From: Terrimonas rubra
GTDB lineage: Bacteria > Bacteroidota > Bacteroidia > Chitinophagales > Chitinophagaceae
Length of the DNA: 64,000 nucleotides
Assembly (NCBI RefSeq): GCF_042686025.1
Contig: NZ_JBHUOZ010000001.1
Location: 310,001-374,000, forward strand
Direction: 5' to 3'
Every line of letters begins with the position of its first letter. The stretch's first letter is position 1. A model generated the notes under the pieces. It worked only from the letters and a program-made list of their open reading frames with translations. It made no database searches and had not been told where the DNA came from. The position numbers were made by a program, and so were the translations under genes. This document shows, in pieces, positions 50,667-59,485 of the stretch.

Positions 50667-53600
50667 ATGCGAATCAAAAGAATCATTGCCGCCTGCCTCC
50701 TTTTTTCCAGCGGCACTGCTATGGCACAGATCAATGCCAATTTGTTACGCTATCCCGATGTTTCTAAAACCAGCATAGTGTTTACCTATGCCAATGATAT
50801 CTGGATAGTACCCAAAACCGGTGGTACGGCTACCCGTTTAACCACACCTAAAGGTGAAGAGCGTTATGCCAAGTTTTCGCCCGATGGCAAAAGCATTGCT
50901 TTTTCCGGCAATTATGATGGTAATATTGATGTATATGTAATGCCTGTATCAGGCGGAATACCGGTACGGTTAACATCGCATGGTGCCTCTGACCGGGTTA
51001 TTGACTGGACCACCGACGGTAAATCAGTTGTATTTGCTTCGGGTCGTAACAGCGGTAAAGCCAGGTTCAGCCAGTTTTACCAGGTAAAAGCAACCGGTGG
51101 CCCGGTTACCAAAATGCCTTTCGAATATGCCGAATATGGATCATTTAATAACGATGGTAACCAGATGGCGGTTGTATTTTTATCACAAGCCACCCGTACC
51201 TGGAAAAGATACCAGGGTGGTATGCAGAGCGGCATTCATATTTACGACCTGAAGAATAACCAATCGAAAAAGATCGCTGCAGATAAATATAATGGCCAGG
51301 AATTCCCCATGTGGTACGGCGAAAACATTTATTATGTAGCCAATCATGGTAAAGAGGAAAAGATGAACCTGTGGAGCTACCATGTAGCTTCGGGTAAAGT
51401 AACCCAACTGACCAATTATAAAGATGAAGATATCAGCTTTCCTTCTTTAGGCGATGGCGAGATCGTATTCCAGAAAGGCGCTGACCTGCATATTTACGAT
51501 ATCAACAGCAAAACCGATAAAACCGTTAAAATAAATATTGTTACCGACCTGTCTGGCCTAAAACCCCGAACGGAGTCTGTGGCAAATTTTTTAGAGAACC
51601 TGAGCATCAGTCCCGATGGTAACAGGGTATTGGTAGAAGCCCGGGGTGACCTGTTCTCCGTTCCTGCCAAAGATGGTTTTATTAAAACACTTACCGCTAC
51701 TTCAGGTGTGGCTGAGCGTTACCCGGCCTGGGCGCCTAATGGCCGCTCCATTGCTTACTGGTCCGATGCTACAGGTGAATACGAACTGTATGTAAAAGAC
51801 ATGACATCCGACGCTGCTGCTAAAAAGATCACCAACCTGGGGCCCGGGTATAAACATAATTTATACTGGTCGCCCGACAGTAAAAAAATAAGCTTTATTG
51901 ATAATGATGGTAAGATATATGTTGCCGATGTGGAAAAAAGTTCGGTAAATAAAGTTGACCAGTTGTACCGCTTTATCAACTATGGTACCTGTGAGAACTT
52001 CAGGGCAAGCTGGTCACCCGACAGCAAATGGATGGCCTATAGCCGCGATATACCCAATACCCATACCGCCGTATTTATTTACGATGTGGAGGGTAAAACA
52101 ACCAAACAGGTAACCAGCGGTTTTTATAGTTGTGCCAACCCGGTTTTTGATGTAAAAGGTAAATACTTATTCCTGACCACCAACCAGGTGTTCAGCCCCA
52201 CTTATGGTGATTTTGATAATACCTTTGTATATAACAACTCTACCAAACTGGCGGCTATTGCCCTTAGAAAAGATGTACCGGCCCTGTTAAAACCCTCCAA
52301 TGATACCGTTGCTGTTACTGCGGAAGAAGCTAAAAAAGCAGAGAAAAAAGATACGGCCACTGCGAAAAAAGAAACCAAACCTGCCAGTGGTATCGACTTC
52401 GATAATTTTGAAAGCAGGTTAGAATTATTATCACCTGCACCGGGTAATATTGGCCGCCTGGCTTCCGTTGAAGGTAAAATACTGTTTTTACGCAGTCCTA
52501 ACAGGGGTGAAAGCGGTGGCATGACCAGTTTAAAATTCTATGATATTGAGAGCAAAACCGAAAAGACCATTGCTCCCGGTATTTTCTTTTATGAACTGAG
52601 CGCCAACGGTAAAAAATTACTGGTAAATAAAATGGGTGAGTTTGGTATTATTAACCCCGGCGAAGGTGCTAAAATGGAAGATCCATTACGCACCAGTGAA
52701 TTATCAGCTACTATTGATCCCAGGAAGGAATGGAAACAAATAATGGATGATGCCTGGCGTTTTGAAAGAGATTATTTCTACGACAAAAACCTTCATGGTG
52801 TTGACTGGAATAAAGTAAAAGTGAAGTACAATAAATTACTGGAAGATGCGGTAAGCCGTGAAGACCTGAGCTTCCTGTTAGGTGAGCTGATCGGCGAACT
52901 GAATGCCTCTCATACCTATAACAATGAAGGACCTGAAGAAAGAGGTAACAACCGATCGGTAGGTTATTTAGGTGTTGACTGGGCTGCCGATGGCAATTAT
53001 TATAAGATCAGTAAAATTATCAAAGGCGCCGGCTGGGATAATGAAGTAAAATCGTCTTTAAGTCAATCCGGTATCGGTATTGAAGAAGGCAATTATATTT
53101 TAGCGGTGAATGGCGTTCCCTTAACCACGGCAACAGAACCTTACGAAGCATTTTCCGGTTTAGCCAACCGCACCATTGAGCTGACTTACAATACCACGCC
53201 AAGCTTTACCGGTGCAAAAACAGCCACGGTTAAAACACTTTCCAGTGAGTACCGTTTACGTAACCTTGCCTGGATAGAATCTATGCGTGCGTATGTTGAC
53301 AAAGCTACCAATGGTGAAGTAGGTTATGTATATGTACCCAGCACCGGTGTTGATGGCCAGAACGAACTGATGCGTATGTTCAATGCGCAGATGGATAAAA
53401 AAGCCCTGATCATTGATGAACGTTTTAATGACGGTGGCCAGATACCCGACCGGTTTATTGAAATGCTGGAGCGCAAACCACTGGCATTCTGGGCTACCCG
53501 TGACGGTGAAGCCTGGAACTGGCCGCCTGCAGGACATTTCGGTCCTAAAGTAATGCTGGTGAATGGCTGGAGCGGTTCGGGCGGTGATGCATTCCCCGAT

Positions 53601-53912
53601 TACTTTAAGAAAAGAGGCCTTGGGCCGTTGATCGGTACCAGGACCTGGGGAGGTTTGATCGGCATCAGCGGTACGCCTTCATTTGTAGATGGTGGCAGTG
53701 TTACCGTACCAACATTCCGTATGTATAACCCCGATGGTACCTGGTTCAGGGAAGGCCATGGTGTGGAGCCGGATATTGAAGTGGTGGAAGACCTGGGTGC
53801 TATGTCCAAAGGAGTGGATGTTCAGCTGAACAGGGCGATAGAAGAGATTAAAAAACTCCTGAAAACAAATGCCTATACTATTCCGGCCAGGCCCGCTGCG
53901 GAAAAAAGATAA
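50667..53912 (+). CDS. Secreted tricorn-type protease (PD40 propeller, PDZ, S41 peptidase)
   Basis: 1081 residues with a signal peptide (GTAMAQ, about residue 20). PD40/WD-like propeller repeats fill about 30-650 (YAKFSPDGKSIAFSG, PAWAPNGRSIAYWS, LYWSPDSKKISFID, ASWSPDSKWMAYSR). A linker rich in Lys and Ala (about 550-575) separates the two propeller parts. A tricorn core/PDZ region (about 690-870, GYLGVDW, ILAVNGVPL) precedes the S41 peptidase domain with the nucleophile Ser in NGWSGSGGDAFPDYF. Tricorn proteases trim oligopeptides from larger proteases; exported copies are frequent in Bacteroidota. Single gene with its own terminator region. Confidence 0.93.
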   Translation: MRIKRIIAACLLFSSGTAMAQINANLLRYPDVSKTSIVFTYANDIWIVPKTGGTATRLTTPKGEERYAKFSPDGKSIAFSGNYDGNIDVYVMPVSGGIPVRLTSHGASDRVIDWTTDGKSVVFASGRNSGKARFSQFYQVKATGGPVTKMPFEYAEYGSFNNDGNQMAVVFLSQATRTWKRYQGGMQSGIHIYDLKNNQSKKIAADKYNGQEFPMWYGENIYYVANHGKEEKMNLWSYHVASGKVTQLTNYKDEDISFPSLGDGEIVFQKGADLHIYDINSKTDKTVKINIVTDLSGLKPRTESVANFLENLSISPDGNRVLVEARGDLFSVPAKDGFIKTLTATSGVAERYPAWAPNGRSIAYWSDATGEYELYVKDMTSDAAAKKITNLGPGYKHNLYWSPDSKKISFIDNDGKIYVADVEKSSVNKVDQLYRFINYGTCENFRASWSPDSKWMAYSRDIPNTHTAVFIYDVEGKTTKQVTSGFYSCANPVFDVKGKYLFLTTNQVFSPTYGDFDNTFVYNNSTKLAAIALRKDVPALLKPSNDTVAVTAEEAKKAEKKDTATAKKETKPASGIDFDNFESRLELLSPAPGNIGRLASVEGKILFLRSPNRGESGGMTSLKFYDIESKTEKTIAPGIFFYELSANGKKLLVNKMGEFGIINPGEGAKMEDPLRTSELSATIDPRKEWKQIMDDAWRFERDYFYDKNLHGVDWNKVKVKYNKLLEDAVSREDLSFLLGELIGELNASHTYNNEGPEERGNNRSVGYLGVDWAADGNYYKISKIIKGAGWDNEVKSSLSQSGIGIEEGNYILAVNGVPLTTATEPYEAFSGLANRTIELTYNTTPSFTGAKTATVKTLSSEYRLRNLAWIESMRAYVDKATNGEVGYVYVPSTGVDGQNELMRMFNAQMDKKALIIDERFNDGGQIPDRFIEMLERKPLAFWATRDGEAWNWPPAGHFGPKVMLVNGWSGSGGDAFPDYFKKRGLGPLIGTRTWGGLIGISGTPSFVDGGSVTVPTFRMYNPDGTWFREGHGVEPDIEVVEDLGAMSKGVDVQLNRAIEEIKKLLKTNAYTIPARPAAEKR

Positions 53913-53949
53913 ATAGTATGAGCCAGGCTATAGTACTACTATTTTACAG

Positions 53950-53975
53950 CCGTTGCGTCGCACACTGCATCGTCC
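53950..53975 (+). repeat. Dispersed repeat core (GTTGCGTCGCACACT)
   Basis: CCGTTGCGTCGCACACTGCA followed by TCGTCCGG. A similar TTGCGTCGCACACT word lies near 2793. It resembles the GTTGCGACGCTCC family with a changed middle. Confidence 0.45.
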
Positions 53976-54043
53976 GGTAATACTATTCAGCACATGACAA
54001 GTACCCGTTTTATACAAGCGGTACATTACATACCAGGTTCATT

Positions 54044-54075
54044 AAAAAGCACTCACGTTGTTGAGTGCTTTTTTT
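54044..54075 (+). terminator. Rho-independent terminator of the tricorn-type gene
   Basis: Perfect arms AAAAAGCACTCA and TGAGTGCTTTTT with a six-base loop and T tract. Confidence 0.85.
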
Positions 54076-54132
54076 ATGTAAAAGAGTGTATCTTACCTAC
54101 ACAATCAAAACCAGTTAAAACGTACCAGCCAT

Positions 54133-54810
54133 ATGTCCGACAAGCCCATTGTATTTAAAAGCTTAAGCAACATTGAAGAAGCGGAAAAGATAGGCGAAGA
54201 ACTGGCCCTACATCATATTGCTTATGAAATAGAAAGCCCGCCACAATTACTGGACAGGAATTTTATTGGTGAACAACCGATGCCGGAACATTACATAAAG
54301 CTCCTGCCCTCGGATTTTACCCGGGCAAATGAAATAGTAGAGTCATTGTATAAAAATATTGCCGCTACCGTTGGAAAAGATTATTATTTATATGATTTTT
54401 CGGATGAGCAGGTACTTGATGTGGTTAACCATAAAAGCGAATGGGGCGATCTGAATTATTATGTTGCTTTAGAAATATTAGTTAAACGGGGCATTCCTTA
54501 TGATAAACAATTAACCAATGTATTAGAGGAGGAAGCGGCGGCCATTGTACCACAGCCGGCAAAACCTTTTTACCTGCTTTTAGTCTATATCATACTAGCT
54601 GTATCTTTTATACGACCCTATCCTTATTTTTCAATTGGGGGGCTTATTGTTGGTTTGTTTTTGTATGGTGCCAGTAAAACATTAAAAAACGGAACAAGGA
54701 TTTCTTATTATAATCCAAACACCAGGAAAAATGGCATGATCATCATTGCTGTAAGTATACTGTCAATTTTGTGGTTTATATTTCGCCTGATTACCCTGGC
54801 TAATAATTAA
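54133..54810 (+). CDS. DUF2007-like membrane protein
   Basis: 225 residues. N-terminal ferredoxin-like domain (about 5-75, FKSLSNIEEAEKIGEELALH) resembling the DUF2007 putative signal-transducing domain, then a short helical stretch (DYYLYDFSDEQVLDVV). Three C-terminal membrane segments follow (LLLVYIILAVSF, IGGLIVGLFLYG, IIIAVSILSILWFIF). The role is unknown. It is convergent with argH across 183 bp with no obvious terminator. Confidence 0.7.
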   Translation: MSDKPIVFKSLSNIEEAEKIGEELALHHIAYEIESPPQLLDRNFIGEQPMPEHYIKLLPSDFTRANEIVESLYKNIAATVGKDYYLYDFSDEQVLDVVNHKSEWGDLNYYVALEILVKRGIPYDKQLTNVLEEEAAAIVPQPAKPFYLLLVYIILAVSFIRPYPYFSIGGLIVGLFLYGASKTLKNGTRISYYNPNTRKNGMIIIAVSILSILWFIFRLITLANN

Positions 54811-54993
54811 TCACCACGAAACAAAAATATATTACCATTTTTAATACCTAGTGGCAACGCTACCTCGTTTTGTTGATTCCGACAGCTCATTAAACATTAA
54901 TCAGCTCGACAACATCTTTACCCGTTATGTTATATGTATCCCTCACTTCTCCACTAAAGACTTTTTAAAGTAGCGCTGTAGCCCCAACCAAAA

Positions 54994-56325
54994 TTATTTT
55001 AACAACAAGGCGATAGCTGCATTCACTTCTTCAAAAGGAAAACTGTTAACCACCTTATCCATCTGTTCTTTTACAGCAGCCGTGCCTAAATTACCAATAC
55101 TGCCTTCATGGGTATGCTGTACATGGGTATCGTAGGTAAATTTACCGGCCTCAATATCCAGCCCCACTTTTTTATAGGCATCACGGAAAGGCAGGCCCTG
55201 TAATACCAGCTTGTTCACTTCCTCCACACTGAACAGGTACCTGTATTTTTCGTCGGTAAGTATATTGTCTTTGATGGAAATATTGTTCAGCATTAGCCCG
55301 GCCATCTGCAGGCAGTTTTTCAACGTAGCAAAAGCGGGGAATAAATGTTCTTTCAACAACTGCAGATCACGGTGATAACCTGAAGGCAGGTTGGTGGTCA
55401 TCATGCTTATTTCATTGGGCAAGGCCTTGATACGGTTACAATGACTGCGAATCAGTTCAAAAACATCGGGATTTTTTTTATGCGGCATAATACTGCTACC
55501 CGTTGTCAGCTCCGGCGGAAAGCTGATGAAATCAAAGTTCTGGTTCAGGTACAAACACATGTCCATGCTTAACCTGGATAAAGTATCAGCCACATTGGCC
55601 ATAGCCTGTGCTACAATACGCTCAGCCTTGCCACGGCCCATTTGCGCATATACCACGTTATAATTCAGGTCGGCAAAGCCCAGTAATTGTGTTGTCAGTG
55701 TACGGTTAATGGGGAATGAAGAACCATACCCTGCGGCAGAACCCAAAGGGTTTTTATTTACCACTTCGTAAGCAGCTTTGATCGTATGCACATCATCTAC
55801 CAGCCCTTCGGCATAAGCGCCAAACCATAACCCAAAGGAGGATGGCATGGCAATTTGTAAATGGGTATAACCCGGTAGCAAATGGTCCTTGTATTTTTCG
55901 CTCTGTGTTTGTAACAGTATAAAGAATTCCTGTACAGCTTTTACAAGACTTTCCAGTTCGCTGCGTAAAAACAGTTTTACATCTACCAGTACCTGGTCGT
56001 TACGGCTGCGGGCGCTATGGATTTTTTTACCCGCATCGCCTAATTTTTGTGTCAGTAATAACTCAACCTGCGAATGAATATCCTCCACATCATCCTGTAA
56101 TTGAAACTTACCGTCAATAATGGTCTGGTAAATATCTTTCAAAGCCGCATGTATTTGCCCCAGTTCTTCTTTTGTCAGCAGGCCGATTGTTTCCAGCATG
56201 GCCGTATGTGCCAGTGAGCCCTGTACATCAAAAGCAGCCAGGTACATATCCATTTCACGGTCAAGGCCAACGGTAAAGTTTTCTACTTCCTTTAACGAGG
56301 CAGTATCTTTTTGCCAGAGTTTCAT
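54994..56325 (-). CDS. argH: Argininosuccinate lyase
   Basis: 443 residues. Signature GSSIMPHKKNPD (about 274-285) with the catalytic Ser loop, HSARSRNDQVLVDVKLF (about 102-118) and TAGYGSSFPINR-like region (SAAGYGSSFPINR). It splits argininosuccinate into arginine and fumarate, the last step of arginine synthesis. It is the last gene of the leftward arginine operon; its start overlaps the argE stop by 4 bp. Confidence 0.97.
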   Translation of the reverse strand: MKLWQKDTASLKEVENFTVGLDREMDMYLAAFDVQGSLAHTAMLETIGLLTKEELGQIHAALKDIYQTIIDGKFQLQDDVEDIHSQVELLLTQKLGDAGKKIHSARSRNDQVLVDVKLFLRSELESLVKAVQEFFILLQTQSEKYKDHLLPGYTHLQIAMPSSFGLWFGAYAEGLVDDVHTIKAAYEVVNKNPLGSAAGYGSSFPINRTLTTQLLGFADLNYNVVYAQMGRGKAERIVAQAMANVADTLSRLSMDMCLYLNQNFDFISFPPELTTGSSIMPHKKNPDVFELIRSHCNRIKALPNEISMMTTNLPSGYHRDLQLLKEHLFPAFATLKNCLQMAGLMLNNISIKDNILTDEKYRYLFSVEEVNKLVLQGLPFRDAYKKVGLDIEAGKFTYDTHVQHTHEGSIGNLGTAAVKEQMDKVVNSFPFEEVNAAIALLLK

Positions 56326-57434
56326 TTACATATTTTTTGTAGGATGGTGATATAATCACGCACACCCTGGTGTATCTCTTCAATAAAAATAAATTCATCG
56401 GCGGTATGGCTCCTGGCCGAATCGCCGGGGCCCATTTTCAATGCCTGGAAAGACATTAAGGCTTTATCAGAAGTGGTGGGTGAACCATAATAGGTTTTAT
56501 TCATCTCCAATCCTGCTTTTACCAGCGGATGGTCCAGCGCAATACTGGTAGACCGTAAGCGGGTACTGCGGGGTTTTATCTCGCAATCCACATTGGCCCT
56601 GATAATGGCCAGTGCTTCTTCAAAACTATACAGTTCATTAATGCGGGTATCTACCACAAACTTACAAACAGCAGGTACTACATTGTGCTGCTTGTTTTCC
56701 GTTTCAATAACCGTAACATTCATGCGGGAAGGACCCAGCAGATCAGACACTTTATCAAAAGTAAAGCCGTTAAACCACTGAATATCTTTTATCGCTTTAT
56801 AAATGGCATTCTCCCCCTCACCCCTGGCCGCATGCCCGGCTTTACCATGACTGGTACAGTCCAGCACCATTAATCCCCTTTCCGCTACTGCCATCTGCAG
56901 CAAAGTAGGTTCGCCAACAATGGCCGTCCAGTTATGATAAGCATTTTCTGCTGCCTGCCCCGTTGCACTTAAAAAATCCGGGTGCTGCAATAACAACTCC
57001 ACACCACCCGTGCCGGATATTTCTTCCTCAGCCGTGGCAGCCAATACTATATTATAAGCCAGACCTTGCTGTCCATAGAAAAAACAGAAGGCGGCGATTA
57101 ATGACACCAGGCAACCGCCGGCGTCATTACTGCCTAAACCATATAATTTACCCTCATCAATAATGGGAGCAAAAGGATCTTTGGTGTATTGGGGATTGGG
57201 TTTTACAGTATCATGGTGTGAGTTCAACAATACTACAGGCTTTGACGCGTCAAAATATTGGTTAACCGCAAAAACATTATTATTGATGCGTTGCGCGGCT
57301 ATACCTTTCTGTTGCAGGTAATTAAAAATAATATCCGCCGTTTTATCCTCTTCCCTGCTGAAAGACGGTGTAGCGATCAATTGCTGCAATAATGCAATTG
57401 CTTCCTGTTGTAATATGTTTATATCCTGCATCAT
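56322..57434 (-). CDS. argE: M20 deacylase of the arginine pathway (ArgE-like, probably N-acylcitrulline deacylase)
   Basis: 370 residues. M20 metal ligands are visible: LLNSHHDTVKPN (His/Asp), GLGSNDAGGCL (Asp) and AATAEEEISGTGG (Glu catalytic/metal), then the dimerisation domain. It overlaps argB and argH by 4 bp each. Because the operon has an N-acylornithine carbamoyltransferase rather than ordinary OTCase, the natural substrate is probably N-acetyl- or N-succinylcitrulline and not acetylornithine (inference from pathway logic). Confidence 0.88.
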   Translation of the reverse strand: MMQDINILQQEAIALLQQLIATPSFSREEDKTADIIFNYLQQKGIAAQRINNNVFAVNQYFDASKPVVLLNSHHDTVKPNPQYTKDPFAPIIDEGKLYGLGSNDAGGCLVSLIAAFCFFYGQQGLAYNIVLAATAEEEISGTGGVELLLQHPDFLSATGQAAENAYHNWTAIVGEPTLLQMAVAERGLMVLDCTSHGKAGHAARGEGENAIYKAIKDIQWFNGFTFDKVSDLLGPSRMNVTVIETENKQHNVVPAVCKFVVDTRINELYSFEEALAIIRANVDCEIKPRSTRLRSTSIALDHPLVKAGLEMNKTYYGSPTTSDKALMSFQALKMGPGDSARSHTADEFIFIEEIHQGVRDYITILQKICK

Positions 57435-58213
57435 GCAATAATGGTTGTTCCGGCCTTACCTTCCGTTAATAAAGGTAATTGTTCCGCCTTACCGATGATC
57501 ACTTTTTTTACCCCGCTGTTAATAGCTGCAAAGGCATTGTCCAGCTTCGGCAGCATGCCGGCAAATATCTTTCCCGTTGTTTTTAATTCGGAATAATAAG
57601 CCGGGTTAATTTCATTGATAACGGTACTATCATCATTGGCATCCAGTAACACCCCGGCCTTTTCAAAGCTGTATATCAGTGATACATCATAAGTACCGCT
57701 CATGCCTTTGGCTATTTCCTGGGCAATAGTATCGGCATTGGTATTTAACAGCAAGCCGTTATTATCATGGGTAATGGGTGCAAAAACAATCGCCAGTTCC
57801 TGTTGCAGTAACGCATGAACCAGGGTAACATTCACCGCATCCACATCGCCTACAAAACCATAATCAATACTGGCATGTGTACGTTTATGCGCTGCAATGG
57901 CGTTACCATCAGCGCCTGATAAACCTATAGCATTACATCCATTGGCCTGTAATGCTGCTACAATATTTTTATTAATATAACCGGCATACACCATGGTAAC
58001 GATCTTCAGGGTTTCGGCATCCGTGATCCTCCTGCCATCAACCATTTGTTGTTCTACACCCATGGTTTCAGCCAGCCGGGTGGCCAGTTTACCACCACCA
58101 TGGATCAATATCTTTTTACCACTGATCCCGGAAAAGCTTTTAATAAAATCTTTCAGCTTTTGCTCATCATCAATGATATTGCCACCTATTTTAACAATTG
58201 TTAATTTATCCAT
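57431..58213 (-). CDS. argB: Acetylglutamate kinase (N-acylglutamate kinase)
   Basis: 260 residues of the amino-acid kinase fold: VKIGGNIIDD (about 7-16, Lys), ILIHGGGKLATRLAE, NADTIAQEIA and the C-terminal VIIGKAEQLP. It phosphorylates N-acylglutamate in the second step. No long N-terminal extension, which suggests the arginine-insensitive short type (family knowledge). Overlaps argE by 4 bp and follows argF' by 7 bp. Confidence 0.95.
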   Translation of the reverse strand: MDKLTIVKIGGNIIDDEQKLKDFIKSFSGISGKKILIHGGGKLATRLAETMGVEQQMVDGRRITDAETLKIVTMVYAGYINKNIVAALQANGCNAIGLSGADGNAIAAHKRTHASIDYGFVGDVDAVNVTLVHALLQQELAIVFAPITHDNNGLLLNTNADTIAQEIAKGMSGTYDVSLIYSFEKAGVLLDANDDSTVINEINPAYYSELKTTGKIFAGMLPKLDNAFAAINSGVKKVIIGKAEQLPLLTEGKAGTTIIA

Positions 58214-58220
58214 ATCAATC

Positions 58221-59192
58221 TTACTTAGTGTTGGCCCTCAGCAATTCATTTAATACGGCTTGTGCTGCCCAAACCCTGTTGGATGCTTCCTGTGTTACCA
58301 GGCTGTTAGGACCATCCAGTATTTCATCGCTCAGTTCTACATTTCTGCGCACAGGCAGACAATGCATTACTTTGGCATTATTGGTATGTTTCAGTTTATC
58401 ATTTACCAGCATCCATTTAGGGTCACTCTCGTATATTTTACCATAATCCTTAAACGTGCTCCAGTTTTTTACATACACAAAATCGGCACCGGCCAGCGCT
58501 TCATCCTGGTTGGTTGTAATGGTAGCGCCTTTGGTAAATTCTTCACTCAGCTCATAATCTTCGGGGTGAGTGATCACAAAATCGGCCTGTCCCCAGGCGT
58601 TTACCCATTGGGCAAAACTATTGGCCACGCATTGCGGTAAGGGCTTTACATGCGGCGCCCAGCTCAATACAATTTTGGGTTTGCGGCCCGTAATCGGTGT
58701 TTGTTTTAACTGTTCCTGGATTGTGATAATATCCGTTAAGCTTTGCAACGGATGCAGCGTGGCGCTCTCCAGGCTCACTACCGGTATACCGGCATATTTG
58801 ATGAACTGTTTAATATACAACTCACTGTAATCATCCTCCCTGTTTTTTAAGGAAGGGAAGGTCCGTATGGCCAGTATATCAAAGTATTTACCGAATATAG
58901 GGGCCGCATCTTTCACGTGTTCTACGGTATTCCCGCTCATGATGGCCTCTTCTTCAAACTCCAAAGCCCAGCCCTCACTGCCTACATTAAATACAATGGC
59001 TTCCATGCCCAGGTTCTGCGCAGCGATCTGTGTACTTAAACGGGTACGCATACTTGGGTTTAAAAACAAACAGCCAATACGTTTACCCTGGCCCAGTGCC
59101 TTATCAATAAAGGGATTTGCTTTGTAAGCCAATGCCTGCTGCACCAGGGCATCAATATTGTTTACATCATGAACAGAAATAAAATTTTTCAT
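58221..59192 (-). CDS. argF': N-acylornithine carbamoyltransferase (ArgF')
   Basis: 323 residues. The carbamoyl-phosphate loop reads FLNPSMRTRLST (44-55), as in N-acetyl- or N-succinylornithine transcarbamylases rather than the STRTR of ordinary OTCase. HPLQSLTDIITIQE and VMHCLPVRRNVEL complete the family. It carbamoylates acylornithine to acylcitrulline. The specificity-determining position (Pro in succinyl-type, Glu in acetyl-type, recalled from the literature) appears to be Val90 here (NTVEH), so the acyl group is unclear. 294 bp separate it from argD, with a gene remnant between them. Confidence 0.92.
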   Translation of the reverse strand: MKNFISVHDVNNIDALVQQALAYKANPFIDKALGQGKRIGCLFLNPSMRTRLSTQIAAQNLGMEAIVFNVGSEGWALEFEEEAIMSGNTVEHVKDAAPIFGKYFDILAIRTFPSLKNREDDYSELYIKQFIKYAGIPVVSLESATLHPLQSLTDIITIQEQLKQTPITGRKPKIVLSWAPHVKPLPQCVANSFAQWVNAWGQADFVITHPEDYELSEEFTKGATITTNQDEALAGADFVYVKNWSTFKDYGKIYESDPKWMLVNDKLKHTNNAKVMHCLPVRRNVELSDEILDGPNSLVTQEASNRVWAAQAVLNELLRANTK

Positions 59193-59200
59193 TCTTTTTG

Positions 59201-59233
59201 CTTAATGCATAATGCGGAATGCTTAATGCTAAG
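59201..59233 (+). repeat. Left inverted repeat of the remnant element (AATGCTTAATGC words)
   Basis: Contains GCATAATGC, AATGCTTAATGCTAAG. Its inverse, slightly changed, lies at 59442-59480. The two flank the four-helix-bundle remnant. Confidence 0.65.
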
Positions 59234-59275
59234 AACCCTTAACCATTAAATTTCGCATTATATGTTATACCATAA

Positions 59276-59443
59276 TTATCGTCTGATACTTTTTATCAGG
59301 TTTATAAGTTTTGCTTTTACTTCATTTAAGTGAATATCTAATTTAGCTTCCCTCTCTTTTGTTATAAAATCCAAATCTAAGGCCAGCAAACAAGCATACT
59401 CTAATTCGTGAACAGATCCTAATGCTATGTCCAGGAACCTGCC
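59276..59443 (-). pseudogene. Truncated four-helix-bundle (23S rRNA intervening-sequence type) gene
   Basis: Reading the minus strand from 59443 to the stop codon at 59276-59278 gives about 55 residues that align with the C-terminal half of the intact gene at 60684-61040: FLDIALGSVHELEYACLLA matches FLNISLGSANESDYYILLA, and the end LNEVKAKLINLIKSIRR matches INEIKAMLINLITKVRQ. An in-frame stop (59444-59446) sits directly upstream and no start exists. The first half is missing, with a sharp border at the repeat. Confidence 0.8.
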
Positions 59444-59480
59444 TTAAGCATTCAGCATTTGGCCTTGTGCATTATTCATC
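59442..59480 (-). repeat. Right inverted repeat of the remnant element
   Basis: On the minus strand it reads ATAATGC, AAATGCTGAATGCTTAAGG, the counterpart of 59201-59233. It ends 6 bp before the argD stop. Confidence 0.65.
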
Positions 59481-59485
59481 ATCTA

